Positions 25,467 through 33,334 of a DNA stretch of 64,000 bases are shown piece by piece. Below the pieces are notes generated by a model. The model was given only the letters and a program-made list of their open reading frames with translations, made no database searches and had not been told where the DNA came from. Numbering within the stretch: position 1 is the first letter of the stretch; the number at the start of each line of letters is the position of its first letter. This DNA is from Halobacillus litoralis. GTDB lineage: Bacteria; Bacillota; Bacilli; Bacillales; Halobacillaceae. The DNA is taken from NCBI RefSeq assembly GCF_004101865.1, contig NZ_CP026118.1:1319001-1383000 (forward strand), given 5' to 3'. A program made the position numbers and the translations under genes.

Positions 25467-26081
25467 CTATTGCAAACGATCAGGATGGACTTGCTGGTGT
25501 TGTTTCGTTTCGACTTCCTTGAATAGGTCTTCAGCAAGCGGATTCGCTTCATCAGGCTGTACAGCTTGATTCGGATTCAACATTTGCCTTAATGACTGGA
25601 TTTGCTTATTAAGGTTATCAATGTCTTTCTTGGTTGCTGGCCTTTTCTCCTCTTTCAATTCATAACCCACCTGCCCATTCGGTTCAAGGGTGGCAGATTT
25701 GACATCTGCTATGGAGGTAATATTCATTTGCCTTAACTTCATCTCTAACTGATCCACAGTGAAACGTACTTTTTTCAAATTTTTCTCATTCAATTGGCCA
25801 TTTTCAATGATGGATACTGACCTTCCTGTCAAAAAACGCTCCATAAAATCAAATTTCACCTGGGTGAATTCCATCGCAATCAACGTTAGGACAAGGACAC
25901 CCCCGACGCCGAACGTCACCCAAATATTTTTCCCTGCCACCGGCTGAATCAGTAATGACCCGATAGCGATCATAATTACCGTTTGCGACAGAGTCATTTG
26001 CGAGATTGACTTCCTACCTGCAATCCTCAGTATGATCGTACCGACCAGTATGATTAAAACAGCTTTCCATATCCAATCCAT
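25467..26081 (-). CDS. DUF421 (YetF-family) membrane protein
   Basis: A 204-residue protein with three N-terminal hydrophobic segments (about 3-22, 32-48, 55-72), the motif ILRIAGRKSISQMTLSQTVIMIAIGS, and a cytoplasmic DUF421 domain with RFLTGRSVSIIENGQLNEKNLKKVRFTVDQLEMKLRQ. The tail (about 145-204) is hydrophilic and helical. YetF-type proteins in bacilli have been linked to spore or membrane biology, but their function is unknown. Ribosome site GAGGTGAG. A second family member begins at 63732. Confidence 0.88.
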   Translation of the reverse strand: MDWIWKAVLIILVGTIILRIAGRKSISQMTLSQTVIMIAIGSLLIQPVAGKNIWVTFGVGGVLVLTLIAMEFTQVKFDFMERFLTGRSVSIIENGQLNEKNLKKVRFTVDQLEMKLRQMNITSIADVKSATLEPNGQVGYELKEEKRPATKKDIDNLNKQIQSLRQMLNPNQAVQPDEANPLAEDLFKEVETKQHQQVHPDRLQ

Positions 26082-26142
26082 TAGCTCACCTCACTATTTC
26101 ATATGTTTTCCCATACCTTATGAGATATTCTTTTAAAAAGCG

Positions 26143-26171
26143 TTGCAAAAGAAGGTATTTTCCGATATAAT
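26143..26171 (+). promoter_or_regulatory. Promoter of the argS T-box leader
   Basis: TTGCAA (26143-26148), a 17-base spacer and a perfect TATAAT (26166-26171). Transcription should begin near 26178, just before the T-box Stem I. Confidence 0.8.
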
Positions 26172-26177
26172 CTTTTC

Positions 26178-26415
26178 AAATATCTAAATTCTAGGAAAAA
26201 GAGAGTAGCTATAATGGAAACAGCTTAGCGAATCAGGGATGGTGAGAGCCTGATCGGATTTCTGATAGTGAACCGGACTTTTGAGAAGCGATCCTGAAGA
26301 ACAAGTAGGGATATAAGCCGGGGTGTCCCCCGTTAACAACTTCGAGTGGCTGATTCAGCTATTAGAGTGGTACCGCGAGCATAAACCTCGTCTCTTCAAT
26401 AAGAGACGAGGTTTT
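26178..26415 (+). promoter_or_regulatory. T-box leader, arginine-specific, upstream of argS
   Basis: It contains the T-box sequence AGAGTGGTACCGCG (26364-26377), which pairs with the uncharged tRNA end, and an intrinsic terminator whose stem is 26383-26396 with 26401-26414. In Stem I a CGG triplet at 26274-26276 follows GTGAAC, where the specifier codon usually sits; CGG reads arginine, in agreement with the downstream gene. Uncharged tRNA-Arg should favour readthrough. Confidence 0.9.
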
Positions 26416-26420
26416 TTTAT
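26383..26420 (+). terminator. T-box regulatory terminator
   Basis: A perfect 14-bp stem (AAACCTCGTCTCTT with its complement), a 4-nt loop and a T run, the expression platform of the argS T-box. Confidence 0.9.
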
Positions 26421-26487
26421 TCCATATTTCGGAGGACAGACTCGTCCACCTAGGCTAGGGGTTCGTTCATTCCATGTTGAATGAGTT

Positions 26488-26604
26488 GTCTTTGAAATGA
26501 CGAGGCTCCCGCGGGAGAAGGGGCTAGGCGAGACCCTGTAGTGAGTGTCAACGACCTAGGAGGCTTGCCAGTTCCGCCGCAGGAAAGCGAGTTATTTCAA
26601 AGAC
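26488..26604. repeat. MITE-like repeat R4 in the argS leader
   Basis: A 117-bp element with perfect 11-bp terminal inverted repeats, GTCTTTGAAAT and ATTTCAAAGAC. Inside are GAGGCTCCCGCGGG and CCGCAGGAAAGCGAG, which resemble the interspersed repeats common in Bacillus genomes. It lies between the T-box terminator and argS and so is part of the argS leader. No gene is encoded in 26421-26738. Confidence 0.75.
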
Positions 26605-26738
26605 ACTCCTCTACCTTATTCGGTATCGAACCCCATTATCTCGGAATCGAGCCTTCAAGTGTACTGAACGTTTTGGGAAAAACCAGATACAAAAAAACAA
26701 TAACGGTTAATATACTTAATTTTAAGGAGGAATAGATA

Positions 26739-28421
26739 GTGGAAAAACATATTTTAGCGCTTCAACTATCGCACATACTCGGGGAGGATTTTCCCCGCGA
26801 CTGGGTGCATGGATTAATTGAAACACCTAAACAGGGAGATCATGGTGATTTGGCTTTCCCCTGCTTCCAACTAGCTAAGACGTTTCGTAAAAGCCCCGCG
26901 GAAATCGCCAAAGAAATCGCACCAAAACTTCAACACCAGGTATTTCAACAAGTCCGCCCAGTTGGAGGGTATATCAATATATTTTTAAATCAATCATTCA
27001 TCGCCGATCATACGCTTCAGCAATTACTTGCAGATCCTGGTCAATTTGGATCCCTTCAATTCGGGAAAGGGGAAACAATCGTACTTGATATGTCCGCACC
27101 TAACATTGCGAAACCATTTTCTATGGGTCATTTACGTTCAACGGTCATTGGTAATGCACTGGCTAACCTGTCGGAAAAGTGCGGGTATGAAACCGTAAAG
27201 ATCAATTATATCGGGGATTACGGAACACAATTCGGAAAGCTGCTAGCTGCCTATCAAAAATGGGGCGATGAAAAATCCGTGCGTGAAAACCCCATCCAGG
27301 AACTTACGAAAATCTACGTTAAATTCCATGAAGCTTCCAAAGAAGATCCTTCTTTGATTGATGAAGGGAGAAGCTGGTTCAAAAAATTGGAAGAACAAGA
27401 CGATGAGGCAGTGAAACTTTGGAGGTGGTTCAAGGATGCTTCACTGGAAGAGTTTGAAAAAATCTATCGACTCTTAGGCATCGACTTCGACTTGATACGA
27501 GGAGAGGCCTATTACAATGATAAGATGAGTGACACCATCAATCTTTTAAAGGATGAACAATTGCTTGTTGACTCAGAAGGAGCGCAAGTAGTCCGTTTGG
27601 ACGAGGTGGGTTTACCTCCGTGTCTCATTCGCAAAAGTGATGGGACCACGATCTATGCGACACGTGATTTAACAGCAGCTATTGACCGCTTTAATAATTA
27701 CCAATTCAATGAAGCTTTATATGTCGTCGGTCATGAACAGACTCTTCATTTTCAACAAATACAGCAAGTATTGCAGAAAATGAACTTTTCATGGGCTCCG
27801 AATTTGAAGCACATTCCGTTCGGGATGATGCTGAAGGACGGCAAAAAAATGTCCACACGCCAAGGAAAAACCGTATTGTTGGAACAAGTATTAAAAGAAG
27901 CGATCACTCGTGCTGAGAAAAATATCGAGGAAAAAAATCCGACATTAGCAAATGCTGGAGAAATTGCAGAACAGGTGGGCGTCGGTGCTGTCATTTTTCA
28001 TGATTTAAAACATGACCGCCGCAATGATGTGGAGTTCTCTCTTGAAGATATGTTGACCTTTGAAGGCAATACAGCACCGTATATCCAATACACACACGCA
28101 AGGGCTGCTTCCTTATTAGAAAAAGGCTCGTTCCGACTAAAAGATGCCGTAACCACATTTGATGATGAGCTTGCTTGGCCGATCATCAAGCTTGTACGGA
28201 ATTATCCTGTGGTTGTAGAGAATGCTTACAAAGATTATGACCCTTCCAAAATTGCTAAATACCTCTTAGATGCATCGAGAGCGTTCAATCAATATTATGC
28301 CAAAACGAAAATACTGGAAAGTGACCAGCAGCAAGCACGTTTGACGGTCATTTTCGCTTTGACAGTGGTCTTGAAAGACGGGTTGAATATATTGGGAATT
28401 CAAGCCCCACTCCAAATGTAG
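26739..28421 (+). CDS. argS: Arginyl-tRNA synthetase
   Basis: A 560-residue class I synthetase. The HIGH-type region is MSAPNIAKPFSMGHLRSTVIGN (about 112-133); the second signature is GKKMSTRQGKTV (about 367-378), a KMSKS variant with Thr; the DALR anticodon-binding domain occupies the C-terminus. Starts with GTG, 8 bases after AAGGAGG. The N-terminal sequence does not look like that of B. subtilis ArgS as I remember it, so it may be a second ArgRS type. Control by the T-box means arginine shortage induces it. Confidence 0.95.
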   Translation: MEKHILALQLSHILGEDFPRDWVHGLIETPKQGDHGDLAFPCFQLAKTFRKSPAEIAKEIAPKLQHQVFQQVRPVGGYINIFLNQSFIADHTLQQLLADPGQFGSLQFGKGETIVLDMSAPNIAKPFSMGHLRSTVIGNALANLSEKCGYETVKINYIGDYGTQFGKLLAAYQKWGDEKSVRENPIQELTKIYVKFHEASKEDPSLIDEGRSWFKKLEEQDDEAVKLWRWFKDASLEEFEKIYRLLGIDFDLIRGEAYYNDKMSDTINLLKDEQLLVDSEGAQVVRLDEVGLPPCLIRKSDGTTIYATRDLTAAIDRFNNYQFNEALYVVGHEQTLHFQQIQQVLQKMNFSWAPNLKHIPFGMMLKDGKKMSTRQGKTVLLEQVLKEAITRAEKNIEEKNPTLANAGEIAEQVGVGAVIFHDLKHDRRNDVEFSLEDMLTFEGNTAPYIQYTHARAASLLEKGSFRLKDAVTTFDDELAWPIIKLVRNYPVVVENAYKDYDPSKIAKYLLDASRAFNQYYAKTKILESDQQQARLTVIFALTVVLKDGLNILGIQAPLQM

Positions 28422-28491
28422 AAGGGAATATTTCCCGCATCGCCTTCCTTCTATTATAATAGGAGGAAGACTAACATAGGAGCGGATGTTC

Positions 28492-28722
28492 ATGTACCCG
28501 ATTTATTATATCGTCGTCATTCTTGTTTCAATCATAGCCCTTATCAGTACCATCGTGATTGCGAAAAATATAAGCAAGGATGATCAGGAATCTTCTCCGG
28601 ATCAGGAGTTGGAATTATTGAAAAGTGAAAGTAAAAGTTCCAACAGCATCCCTATGTTAACCACTATTTACACGATCACTTTTGTCCTGGTAATCATCCT
28701 GATGTGGATCTTCATCTTTTAA
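28492..28722 (+). CDS. Small two-helix membrane protein
   Basis: About 76 residues with two hydrophobic segments, one at the N-terminus (YIVVILVSIIALISTIVIA) and one at the C-terminus (YTITFVLVIILMWIFIF), joined by a charged Ser/Asp/Glu-rich loop of about 25 residues. No family recognised. AGGAG at 28478-28482 is 9 bases from ATG 28492 and only 3 from ATG 28486, so the former is used. A TATAAT-like element lies near 28455, allowing its own promoter after argS. Confidence 0.65.
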   Translation: MYPIYYIVVILVSIIALISTIVIAKNISKDDQESSPDQELELLKSESKSSNSIPMLTTIYTITFVLVIILMWIFIF

Positions 28723-28874
28723 TAAAACGGGGCTGGGATAAAAGAATTTCTCCACTAGAAAATCCGAACAAATCGTTCGGGTTTTCTTTATGAAGCAATA
28801 AATACATACGTCGCTCCGGCAACATACTTGAGGCTATTGAAGAACTGCAACTTTCTGAGTTATGCATCAAAGAA

Positions 28875-28911
28875 AGGCCGGGCAGGACGGTTTTATCGTT
28901 CAACTCGGCTT
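28875..28911. repeat. Palindromic repeat R2, copy 3
   Basis: A degenerate R2 hairpin sharing TTTTATCGTTCAACTCGGCT with the copy at 7124-7162. In both places the sequence AAAGAAAATCACT lies near it. Confidence 0.65.
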
Positions 28912-28969
28912 CTTTATTTCGATGAGACATTTATAAATCAAAGAAAATCACTCTTTTTAGATAAGCCTC

Positions 28970-29128
28970 GTTGCTTCCACGATGAGCGTTCGGTGGTGAC
29001 GCCTGCGGGAACAGCGCGAGCCGAAGATCCACTTGGTCAATGTTCTTCTTGACCAAGTTAGTTGAGGCCGTGCCCGCGGCAAGCATCCACCGACAAGCGA
29101 TTCGTGAGAAGCAACAACAAACTTTAAC
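28970..29128 (-). repeat. Dispersed repeat R1, copy 2
   Basis: Reverse-orientation copy of 6911-7067, with conserved TTCGGTGGTGACGCCTG, GAGCCGAAGATCCACTTGG and TTGCTTCTCACGAAT (read on the appropriate strand). Length about 159 bases. Confidence 0.8.
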
Positions 29129-29164
29129 AGTTCCTCTAGATTGAAAAGGTTTTTTCAGTAGCTT

Positions 29165-29280
29165 CAACATACTTCGCTTTCTGCGGGCACGGCCTCAGCC
29201 TCCTCTGAAAGCAAAGACCGCTTTCTCCCGGGGGCTTGGTCTTTGCCTCGTACTGTTCCCGCAGAAGTCTACGTATGTTG
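29165..29280. repeat. Inverted-repeat element R4-like inside the composite block
   Basis: Bounded by CAACATAC and GTATGTTG, with inner pairs CTGCGGG/CCCGCAG. The layout is like that of the element at 26488-26604, although the sequence differs. It interrupts the R3 element. Confidence 0.6.
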
Positions 29281-29373
29281 CCTATGCTTCATTTGATCCA
29301 TTCTACTTTATTGTCCATCTTTTCCAATGGCAGTTATCGTTTTGTCCCAGCCTCGTTTCCTATTATTGTCTGA

Positions 29374-29961
29374 TTATACTTGAAGGACTAAATCAGCCTT
29401 TTGCTCAGGCTTGATTGTTTGTAAGTAATAATCTTCTGCTTTCCAATATCTTCTTTCAAACTTCGCTGACTTTTTTCGTGTTGCTTCCTTTTCCCGAGCA
29501 AATCTTTTTTCTCTAGGACAGTCTAAATATATGACATAATCGAAAAATTCCCGCCATTCTTCACGTTGGAGAAAGATACCTTCTATTAAAACCACACAAG
29601 TATCAGGTAACGTAACATTTTGCCATTCACAGCAATCCAACGAAGCTGTGTATTTATGTAAGTTAAATTCTCTTTCCATTTTCAAAATTTCAAAGAAATG
29701 GTTTCTTAACCAGAGCACATCCCATTGTAGCTGGTAATACTCAAACCACTCTTCCTGGCCAGTATGATAACGTCTAGATTTACTAACGATATAATCATCG
29801 ATATGAAAAGTGTGAACATCATATCTTCCACATAACTGCTCCCCGAGTTCTTTCACTATTGTCGTTTTTCCTGCCCGGCTCAATCCATCTATTCCGACTA
29901 TGAACCTTTCTCCCTTTTGAAGGTGGGGTAATGATCCCCAAAAGTTGCTCAAACCTTTCAC
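29374..29961 (-). CDS. P-loop kinase, uridine kinase-like
   Basis: A 195-residue NTPase/kinase fold. Walker A is VGIDGLSRAGKTTIV (about 22-36); TFHIDDYIV is the usual second acidic motif of the uridine kinase/phosphoribulokinase group; VVLIEGIFLQ is the Walker B region. The lid region is basic (CPREKRFAREKEATRKK). Substrate is probably a nucleoside or another small hydroxylated compound. GTG start with AAGGAGTG ribosome site. Transcribed away from the repeats; the 367 bases upstream contain no recognised gene. Confidence 0.8.
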   Translation of the reverse strand: MKGLSNFWGSLPHLQKGERFIVGIDGLSRAGKTTIVKELGEQLCGRYDVHTFHIDDYIVSKSRRYHTGQEEWFEYYQLQWDVLWLRNHFFEILKMEREFNLHKYTASLDCCEWQNVTLPDTCVVLIEGIFLQREEWREFFDYVIYLDCPREKRFAREKEATRKKSAKFERRYWKAEDYYLQTIKPEQKADLVLQV

Positions 29962-30329
29962 AATGTATCACTCCTTATTTTCGGACCTGCTGAGAAACCC
30001 TGTTGTTCTTTACGACCAAGTCATTCGATGGGCAAAGGGAAGGTAACCACGGTGCTCTCGCTTTTTTCAAGTAAACATGCCTATTAACAAAGGTAAAGCA
30101 GAAGTCATCTTTAAGCATTCCTGATTGCATAATTATACCAATATTGACACATACTCTCGATAAATTCATGTTATCTTTCACATAGGTCTATGAATATCTT
30201 AATAACAAGGGGAATAAAACTTAAGTATTTGCCTCCTCCCCGTTCTTTCTTGAGGCATCCCCCGACAACAAACATGAACAAGACAAAAAGTTAACAGAGC
30301 CTTGTGAAAAAATAAAGGAGCTGTCTGTT
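29962..30329. other. Gene-free stretch, nothing recognised
   Basis: The interval separates divergent genes. A minus-strand frame of 68 codons exists, but it has no ribosome site and an unconvincing composition. No hairpin or named regulatory motif was seen apart from the ribosome site of the next gene. Confidence 0.4.
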
Positions 30330-30854
30330 GTGAATCAATCAAATGTATTTCAAAATCTCACTTATAAGCAAATGAATTTCTCTGAGGTGTTCTCCCATAT
30401 CATCACCTTTATGAAAAAGGAACCAATCGCAAATTACCGTTTAATGGTCGGGACTGATTCTCAAGTTCATCCTTCTAATACACTATTTATTACAGGCATC
30501 GTTATCCAACGTGTCGGCAAAGGGGCGTGGGCGTGTTTTCGAAAAGAAATTGTCCATAGAGAAATGACGACTTTACATGAACGGATTTCTTATGAAACGT
30601 CATTGACTGAAAAAGTAGCTGCTTTATTTACAGAAGAGAAAAAAAACGAATTGATTGAAATCGTCCTCCCCCATATTTATAAAGGAGCGACCTTTACTAT
30701 TGAAGGACATATCGACATTGGTTCTGGAGAACGAAATCGGACAAGGGTCTATGTGAATGAAATGGTTGCAAGAATTGAATCATTAGGAATGGAGCCGAAA
30801 ATCAAACCTGATTCGATCGTCGCAAGCAGCTATGCCAATCGATACACAAAATGA
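30330..30854 (+). CDS. ykuK: YkuK family protein (RNase H-like fold)
   Basis: A 174-residue DUF458/YkuK protein, full length. Signature regions are RLMVGTDSQVHPSNTLFITGIVIQ (about 38-61), with the acidic residue of an RNase H-like first strand, IEGHIDIGSGERNRTRVYVNEMVARIESLG (about 128-157) and the C-terminal KPDSIVASSYANRYTK. The enzymatic activity has not been shown. GTG start preceded by AAAGGAGC. Followed after 48 bases by the DUF4190 gene, possibly in one transcript. Confidence 0.9.
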   Translation: MNQSNVFQNLTYKQMNFSEVFSHIITFMKKEPIANYRLMVGTDSQVHPSNTLFITGIVIQRVGKGAWACFRKEIVHREMTTLHERISYETSLTEKVAALFTEEKKNELIEIVLPHIYKGATFTIEGHIDIGSGERNRTRVYVNEMVARIESLGMEPKIKPDSIVASSYANRYTK

Positions 30855-30902
30855 TTCTAAATAACCCGTGTCCTTGATACAATTGTATTAAGGAGGAAAT
30901 TT

Positions 30903-31166
30903 ATGAACAATAAAGCCATTACATCCCTAACTTTGGGCATTATGTCCATTTTTATTCCAATAGTGGGCCTGATCATCGGCATTTTCGGTCTCACCTATGC
31001 CAATCAATCTTTTAAGGAAATGAATGAGGTTGAATCAGAAGGAAAGAACTTTGCCATCGGAGGAAAAGTATGCAGTATCATAGGTATCTGTATCCAGGCA
31101 GGGGTCATTATATTGATTGTTACTGGATTTTTCTTATTTTCTTCTTTTAAGAGTTTTGTATTATGA
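30903..31166 (+). CDS. DUF4190 small membrane protein
   Basis: An 87-residue protein with the DUF4190 pattern: the first helix pair (ITSLTLGIMSIFIPIVGLIIGIFGLTYA, residues 5-32), a short polar loop with a SFKEMNEVESEG stretch, then GKVCSIIGICIQAGVIILIVTGFFLF (about 54-79). Function unknown. Ribosome site AAGGAGG is ideal. Ends at a bidirectional terminator shared with the EutH gene. Confidence 0.82.
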   Translation: MNNKAITSLTLGIMSIFIPIVGLIIGIFGLTYANQSFKEMNEVESEGKNFAIGGKVCSIIGICIQAGVIILIVTGFFLFSSFKSFVL

Positions 31167-31168
31167 AG

Positions 31169-31213
31169 AAAAGCCCAAATGTCTTTCAAATTTGAAGGAC
31201 GTTTGGACTTTTC
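31169..31213. terminator. Bidirectional terminator
   Basis: A long, slightly imperfect hairpin (CCAAA-GTC-TTCAAA with TTTGAA-GAC-TTTGG) flanked by AAAAG and CTTTT, between the convergent DUF4190 and EutH genes. Confidence 0.7.
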
Positions 31214-31220
31214 TTTAATA

Positions 31221-32333
31221 TCAGTCCATTCCGGAGCGAGTCGATTGTTGGTCAGCAGTTTCACTTTTAGTCATTAAAAGAGCCAATAGTATCGCTAATA
31301 CTCCAGCTGTCAATTTACCGACGATTACGGATAATATCATATCTTTTTCAACACCTGCTACGAATGCGAAATGACTGCCAAACACAAAAGCACCGCTTAC
31401 CGCAAAAGCCGCATTCACTGTCTTCCCTCTGTCATCCATGTCCTTCATCGTCGCCAGCATTGGCAGATGATGAGCTAAAGAAGCGATCAGCCCCGTCATT
31501 GCTATAGTGTTTATGCCCATCTTCGCACTCATTTTCGCTAAACCTTTTTCTCCATGTTGATTGATAAAAGCAACTAATGGATAAGCCCCCGCTAACGTCA
31601 CAGTTATCCGACCGACGATAGTGACTCCTTCTGACAAAGGAGCCATCCCTGGTAAAAGAACCATTCCTGTCAATGTTTCAATAATAATCAGAGCTAAACC
31701 GGTGATGATGATCAGTTCTATAGTTTTTCCGAAATAAGAAAATAAGCGGATAGTCATATTTGTAAATAACCATAAACCAGCACCGATCACTACAGACAGA
31801 ATGATGGCTGGTGTTAAATTGCGCAACATCCATAGCCAATCATAACCTGCGATCCAACCTCCTATTAAACAGCCAATCGGGACGGTTACCAAGCCAGCTA
31901 GAATGCCCTTAGCAAAAAAAGGACGATCTTTCTTTTTTACAATCGTCAAAGCTACCGGAATGGTGAAAACGAGGGTAGGTCCCATCATCGTCCCTAACAA
32001 AGACCAGGAAAATACCGCCGCTTTTTCCTCCAATGCCAGCGAACTTGCTAGAGGATACGCTCCCATATCAATTGCCAGCAACATGGAGGCGAACATGGAA
32101 GGGTCTGCACCGAACCAATGAAAAAGGGGAGAAATAATCGGCGCCAGCCATCTCGAAAGTACAGGAGCAAGGGAAATGATTCCGACCATGGATAAGGCTA
32201 ATGGACCCATCATCATGAAGGCTTCATAGAACCTCCATCCTAAAGATAAACGATGATTAAGGACGTAGTAATCCAAAGCCCCGAGCATCATGAATATGCA
32301 CATAACAATTAAAATGCCATCATTGAACCACAC
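31221..32333 (-). CDS. eutH: EutH-family ethanolamine transporter
   Basis: A 370-residue integral membrane protein with about ten hydrophobic segments. It has the EutH signatures FMMMGPLALSMVGIISLAPVLSRWLAPIISPLFHWFGADPSMFASMLLAIDMGAYPLA (residues about 39-95) and GSHFAFVAGVEKDMI near the C-terminus. EutH members move ethanolamine. No ethanolamine ammonia-lyase or microcompartment genes are in the window, so the transporter is separate from any eut operon here. GTG start with GGAGGGAGGC upstream. Confidence 0.85.
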   Translation of the reverse strand: MWFNDGILIVMCIFMMLGALDYYVLNHRLSLGWRFYEAFMMMGPLALSMVGIISLAPVLSRWLAPIISPLFHWFGADPSMFASMLLAIDMGAYPLASSLALEEKAAVFSWSLLGTMMGPTLVFTIPVALTIVKKKDRPFFAKGILAGLVTVPIGCLIGGWIAGYDWLWMLRNLTPAIILSVVIGAGLWLFTNMTIRLFSYFGKTIELIIITGLALIIIETLTGMVLLPGMAPLSEGVTIVGRITVTLAGAYPLVAFINQHGEKGLAKMSAKMGINTIAMTGLIASLAHHLPMLATMKDMDDRGKTVNAAFAVSGAFVFGSHFAFVAGVEKDMILSVIVGKLTAGVLAILLALLMTKSETADQQSTRSGMD

Positions 32334-32421
32334 GCCGCCTCCCTCCTTTTTCAGATTACTAACGATTTACCTTTCACCAAATCCTGAAACTTATTAAATA
32401 TTTTATAATTTCATGCACGAT

Positions 32422-32450
32422 AAAAAAAGACCTCTTTTTCAAGAGATCTT
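32422..32450 (-). terminator. Terminator after msrA
   Basis: GATCTCTT/AAGAGGTC stem (one G-U pair) with a GAAA-like loop and seven T on the minus strand, just after the msrA stop. Confidence 0.75.
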
Positions 32451-32460
32451 AAATTTAACT

Positions 32461-32934
32461 TCAGCCAATTCCACAAGCGACGGAACCGTTTTTTTGTAAA
32501 TATTTCTGATGGTGTTCTTCTGCCTCATAGAAAGTCGTCGCTTTCTCGACTGTTGTGACAATCCGACGTTTGAAGACTCCTTTTTCTTCCCACTCTTTAA
32601 TCTTTTCATCCGCAATATACTTTTGACTTGCTTCAGAATAGAAAATAACTGAACGATATTGGTGACCTATATCAATCCCCTGTCTATTACGAGAGGTCGG
32701 ATCATGAGCTTCAAAAAAGATATTCACCAGTTCTGCGTAAGTGATCACTGTTGGATCATAATCGATTTTCACCGCTTCTGCATGTCCTGTACCGCCTGCT
32801 TTTACCTGCTCATAAGAAGGGTGTTCTAATTTGCCGCCTATATAGCCGACTTTAGTCATTGTGACTCCTTCGAATTTTTCAAAGAAAGCTTCTACACCCC
32901 AAAAACATCCTGCACCGAAAATAGCTGTTGCCAT
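32461..32934 (-). CDS. msrA: Peptide-methionine (S)-S-oxide reductase MsrA
   Basis: A 157-residue MsrA. The catalytic motif GAGCFWGVEAFF places the nucleophilic Cys at residue 10; KVGYIGG, GHAEAVKIDYDP and RNRQGIDIGHQYRSVIFY are typical, and a C-terminal Cys155 (VACGIG) may serve as resolving residue. It repairs oxidised methionine with thioredoxin. It is single-domain; no MsrB is fused or adjacent. The leader is an S-box riboswitch, which ties its expression to SAM and methionine supply. Confidence 0.95.
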   Translation of the reverse strand: MATAIFGAGCFWGVEAFFEKFEGVTMTKVGYIGGKLEHPSYEQVKAGGTGHAEAVKIDYDPTVITYAELVNIFFEAHDPTSRNRQGIDIGHQYRSVIFYSEASQKYIADEKIKEWEEKGVFKRRIVTTVEKATTFYEAEEHHQKYLQKNGSVACGIG

Positions 32935-32999
32935 TTGACATCGTTCCTTTCCCTTAACGCAACTTCTACCGAGAGCCTGACGGTTTCAATTAACCAAAA

Positions 33000-33032
33000 G
33001 ACCCCTTTTCTTATCCAGTAAGAAAAGGGGTC
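33000..33032 (-). terminator. S-box regulatory terminator
   Basis: A perfect 14-bp stem (GACCCCTTTTCTTA with its complement) and 5-nt loop, then CTTTTGG on the minus strand, 66 bases upstream of msrA. Confidence 0.85.
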
Positions 33033-33175
33033 GCTAATATCCGCACGATCCTCTCATCTCTTAGGATGTTAACCATCCTACAGGAATTGGCACCGTTCTC
33101 GTCAATCCTTGGATTGATTCGATGGTTGCCGGGCATCAAAGGGCCAGTCCCTCCGCCTCTCTGGATAAGAAGTTT
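33000..33175 (-). promoter_or_regulatory. SAM-I (S-box) riboswitch controlling msrA
   Basis: Read on the minus strand: TTCTTATCCAGAGAGGCGGAG, then GGGACTGGCCC, GATGCCCGGCAACC, GGTGCCAATTCCTG, a P4 hairpin TAGGATG/CATCCTA and P1 3' strand GATGAGAG. These are the conserved blocks of the SAM-I aptamer in the right order. The terminator at 33000-33032 is the expression platform. High SAM should cause termination. The 11 bases of the P1 5' strand region are fully complementary to bases inside the terminator (33008-33018). Confidence 0.93.
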
Positions 33176-33334
33176 CCGTTATTTATTTTTTGTTAATTAT
33201 CATCCTACAATGTTTTTGTATCGAAGTAAAGGATTACTGCTTAAAAATTTCAAAAACAGCCTATCCCATTCTCCTGCTACCATTGTATTCATAGAGTACC
33301 ATACTCATGCCTGTCCGAAAAAAAATGTGCTTTT

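Larger units (their letters stand above)
28729..29354. repeat. Composite repeat block: interrupted R3 element with R2, R1 and R4-like insertions
   Basis: The outer ends GGGGCTGGGATAAAA (28729-28743) and TTTTGTCCCAGCCTC (29340-29354) are near-perfect inverted repeats and match the ends of the 172-bp element at 49122-49293. The left half matches up to CGGCAACATACTT (about 28831), and the right half resumes at GCTTCATTTGATCC (29287). Between them lie an R2 hairpin, a reversed R1 and an R4-like palindromic element. No gene is encoded. Confidence 0.75.

Noticed and set aside
26541..26735. Plus-strand frame of 64 codons before argS
   Set aside because: It begins in the inverted-repeat element and has no ribosome site.
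29975..30181. Minus-strand frame of 68 codons
   Set aside because: No ribosome site and no recognisable protein features; left as an empty interval.
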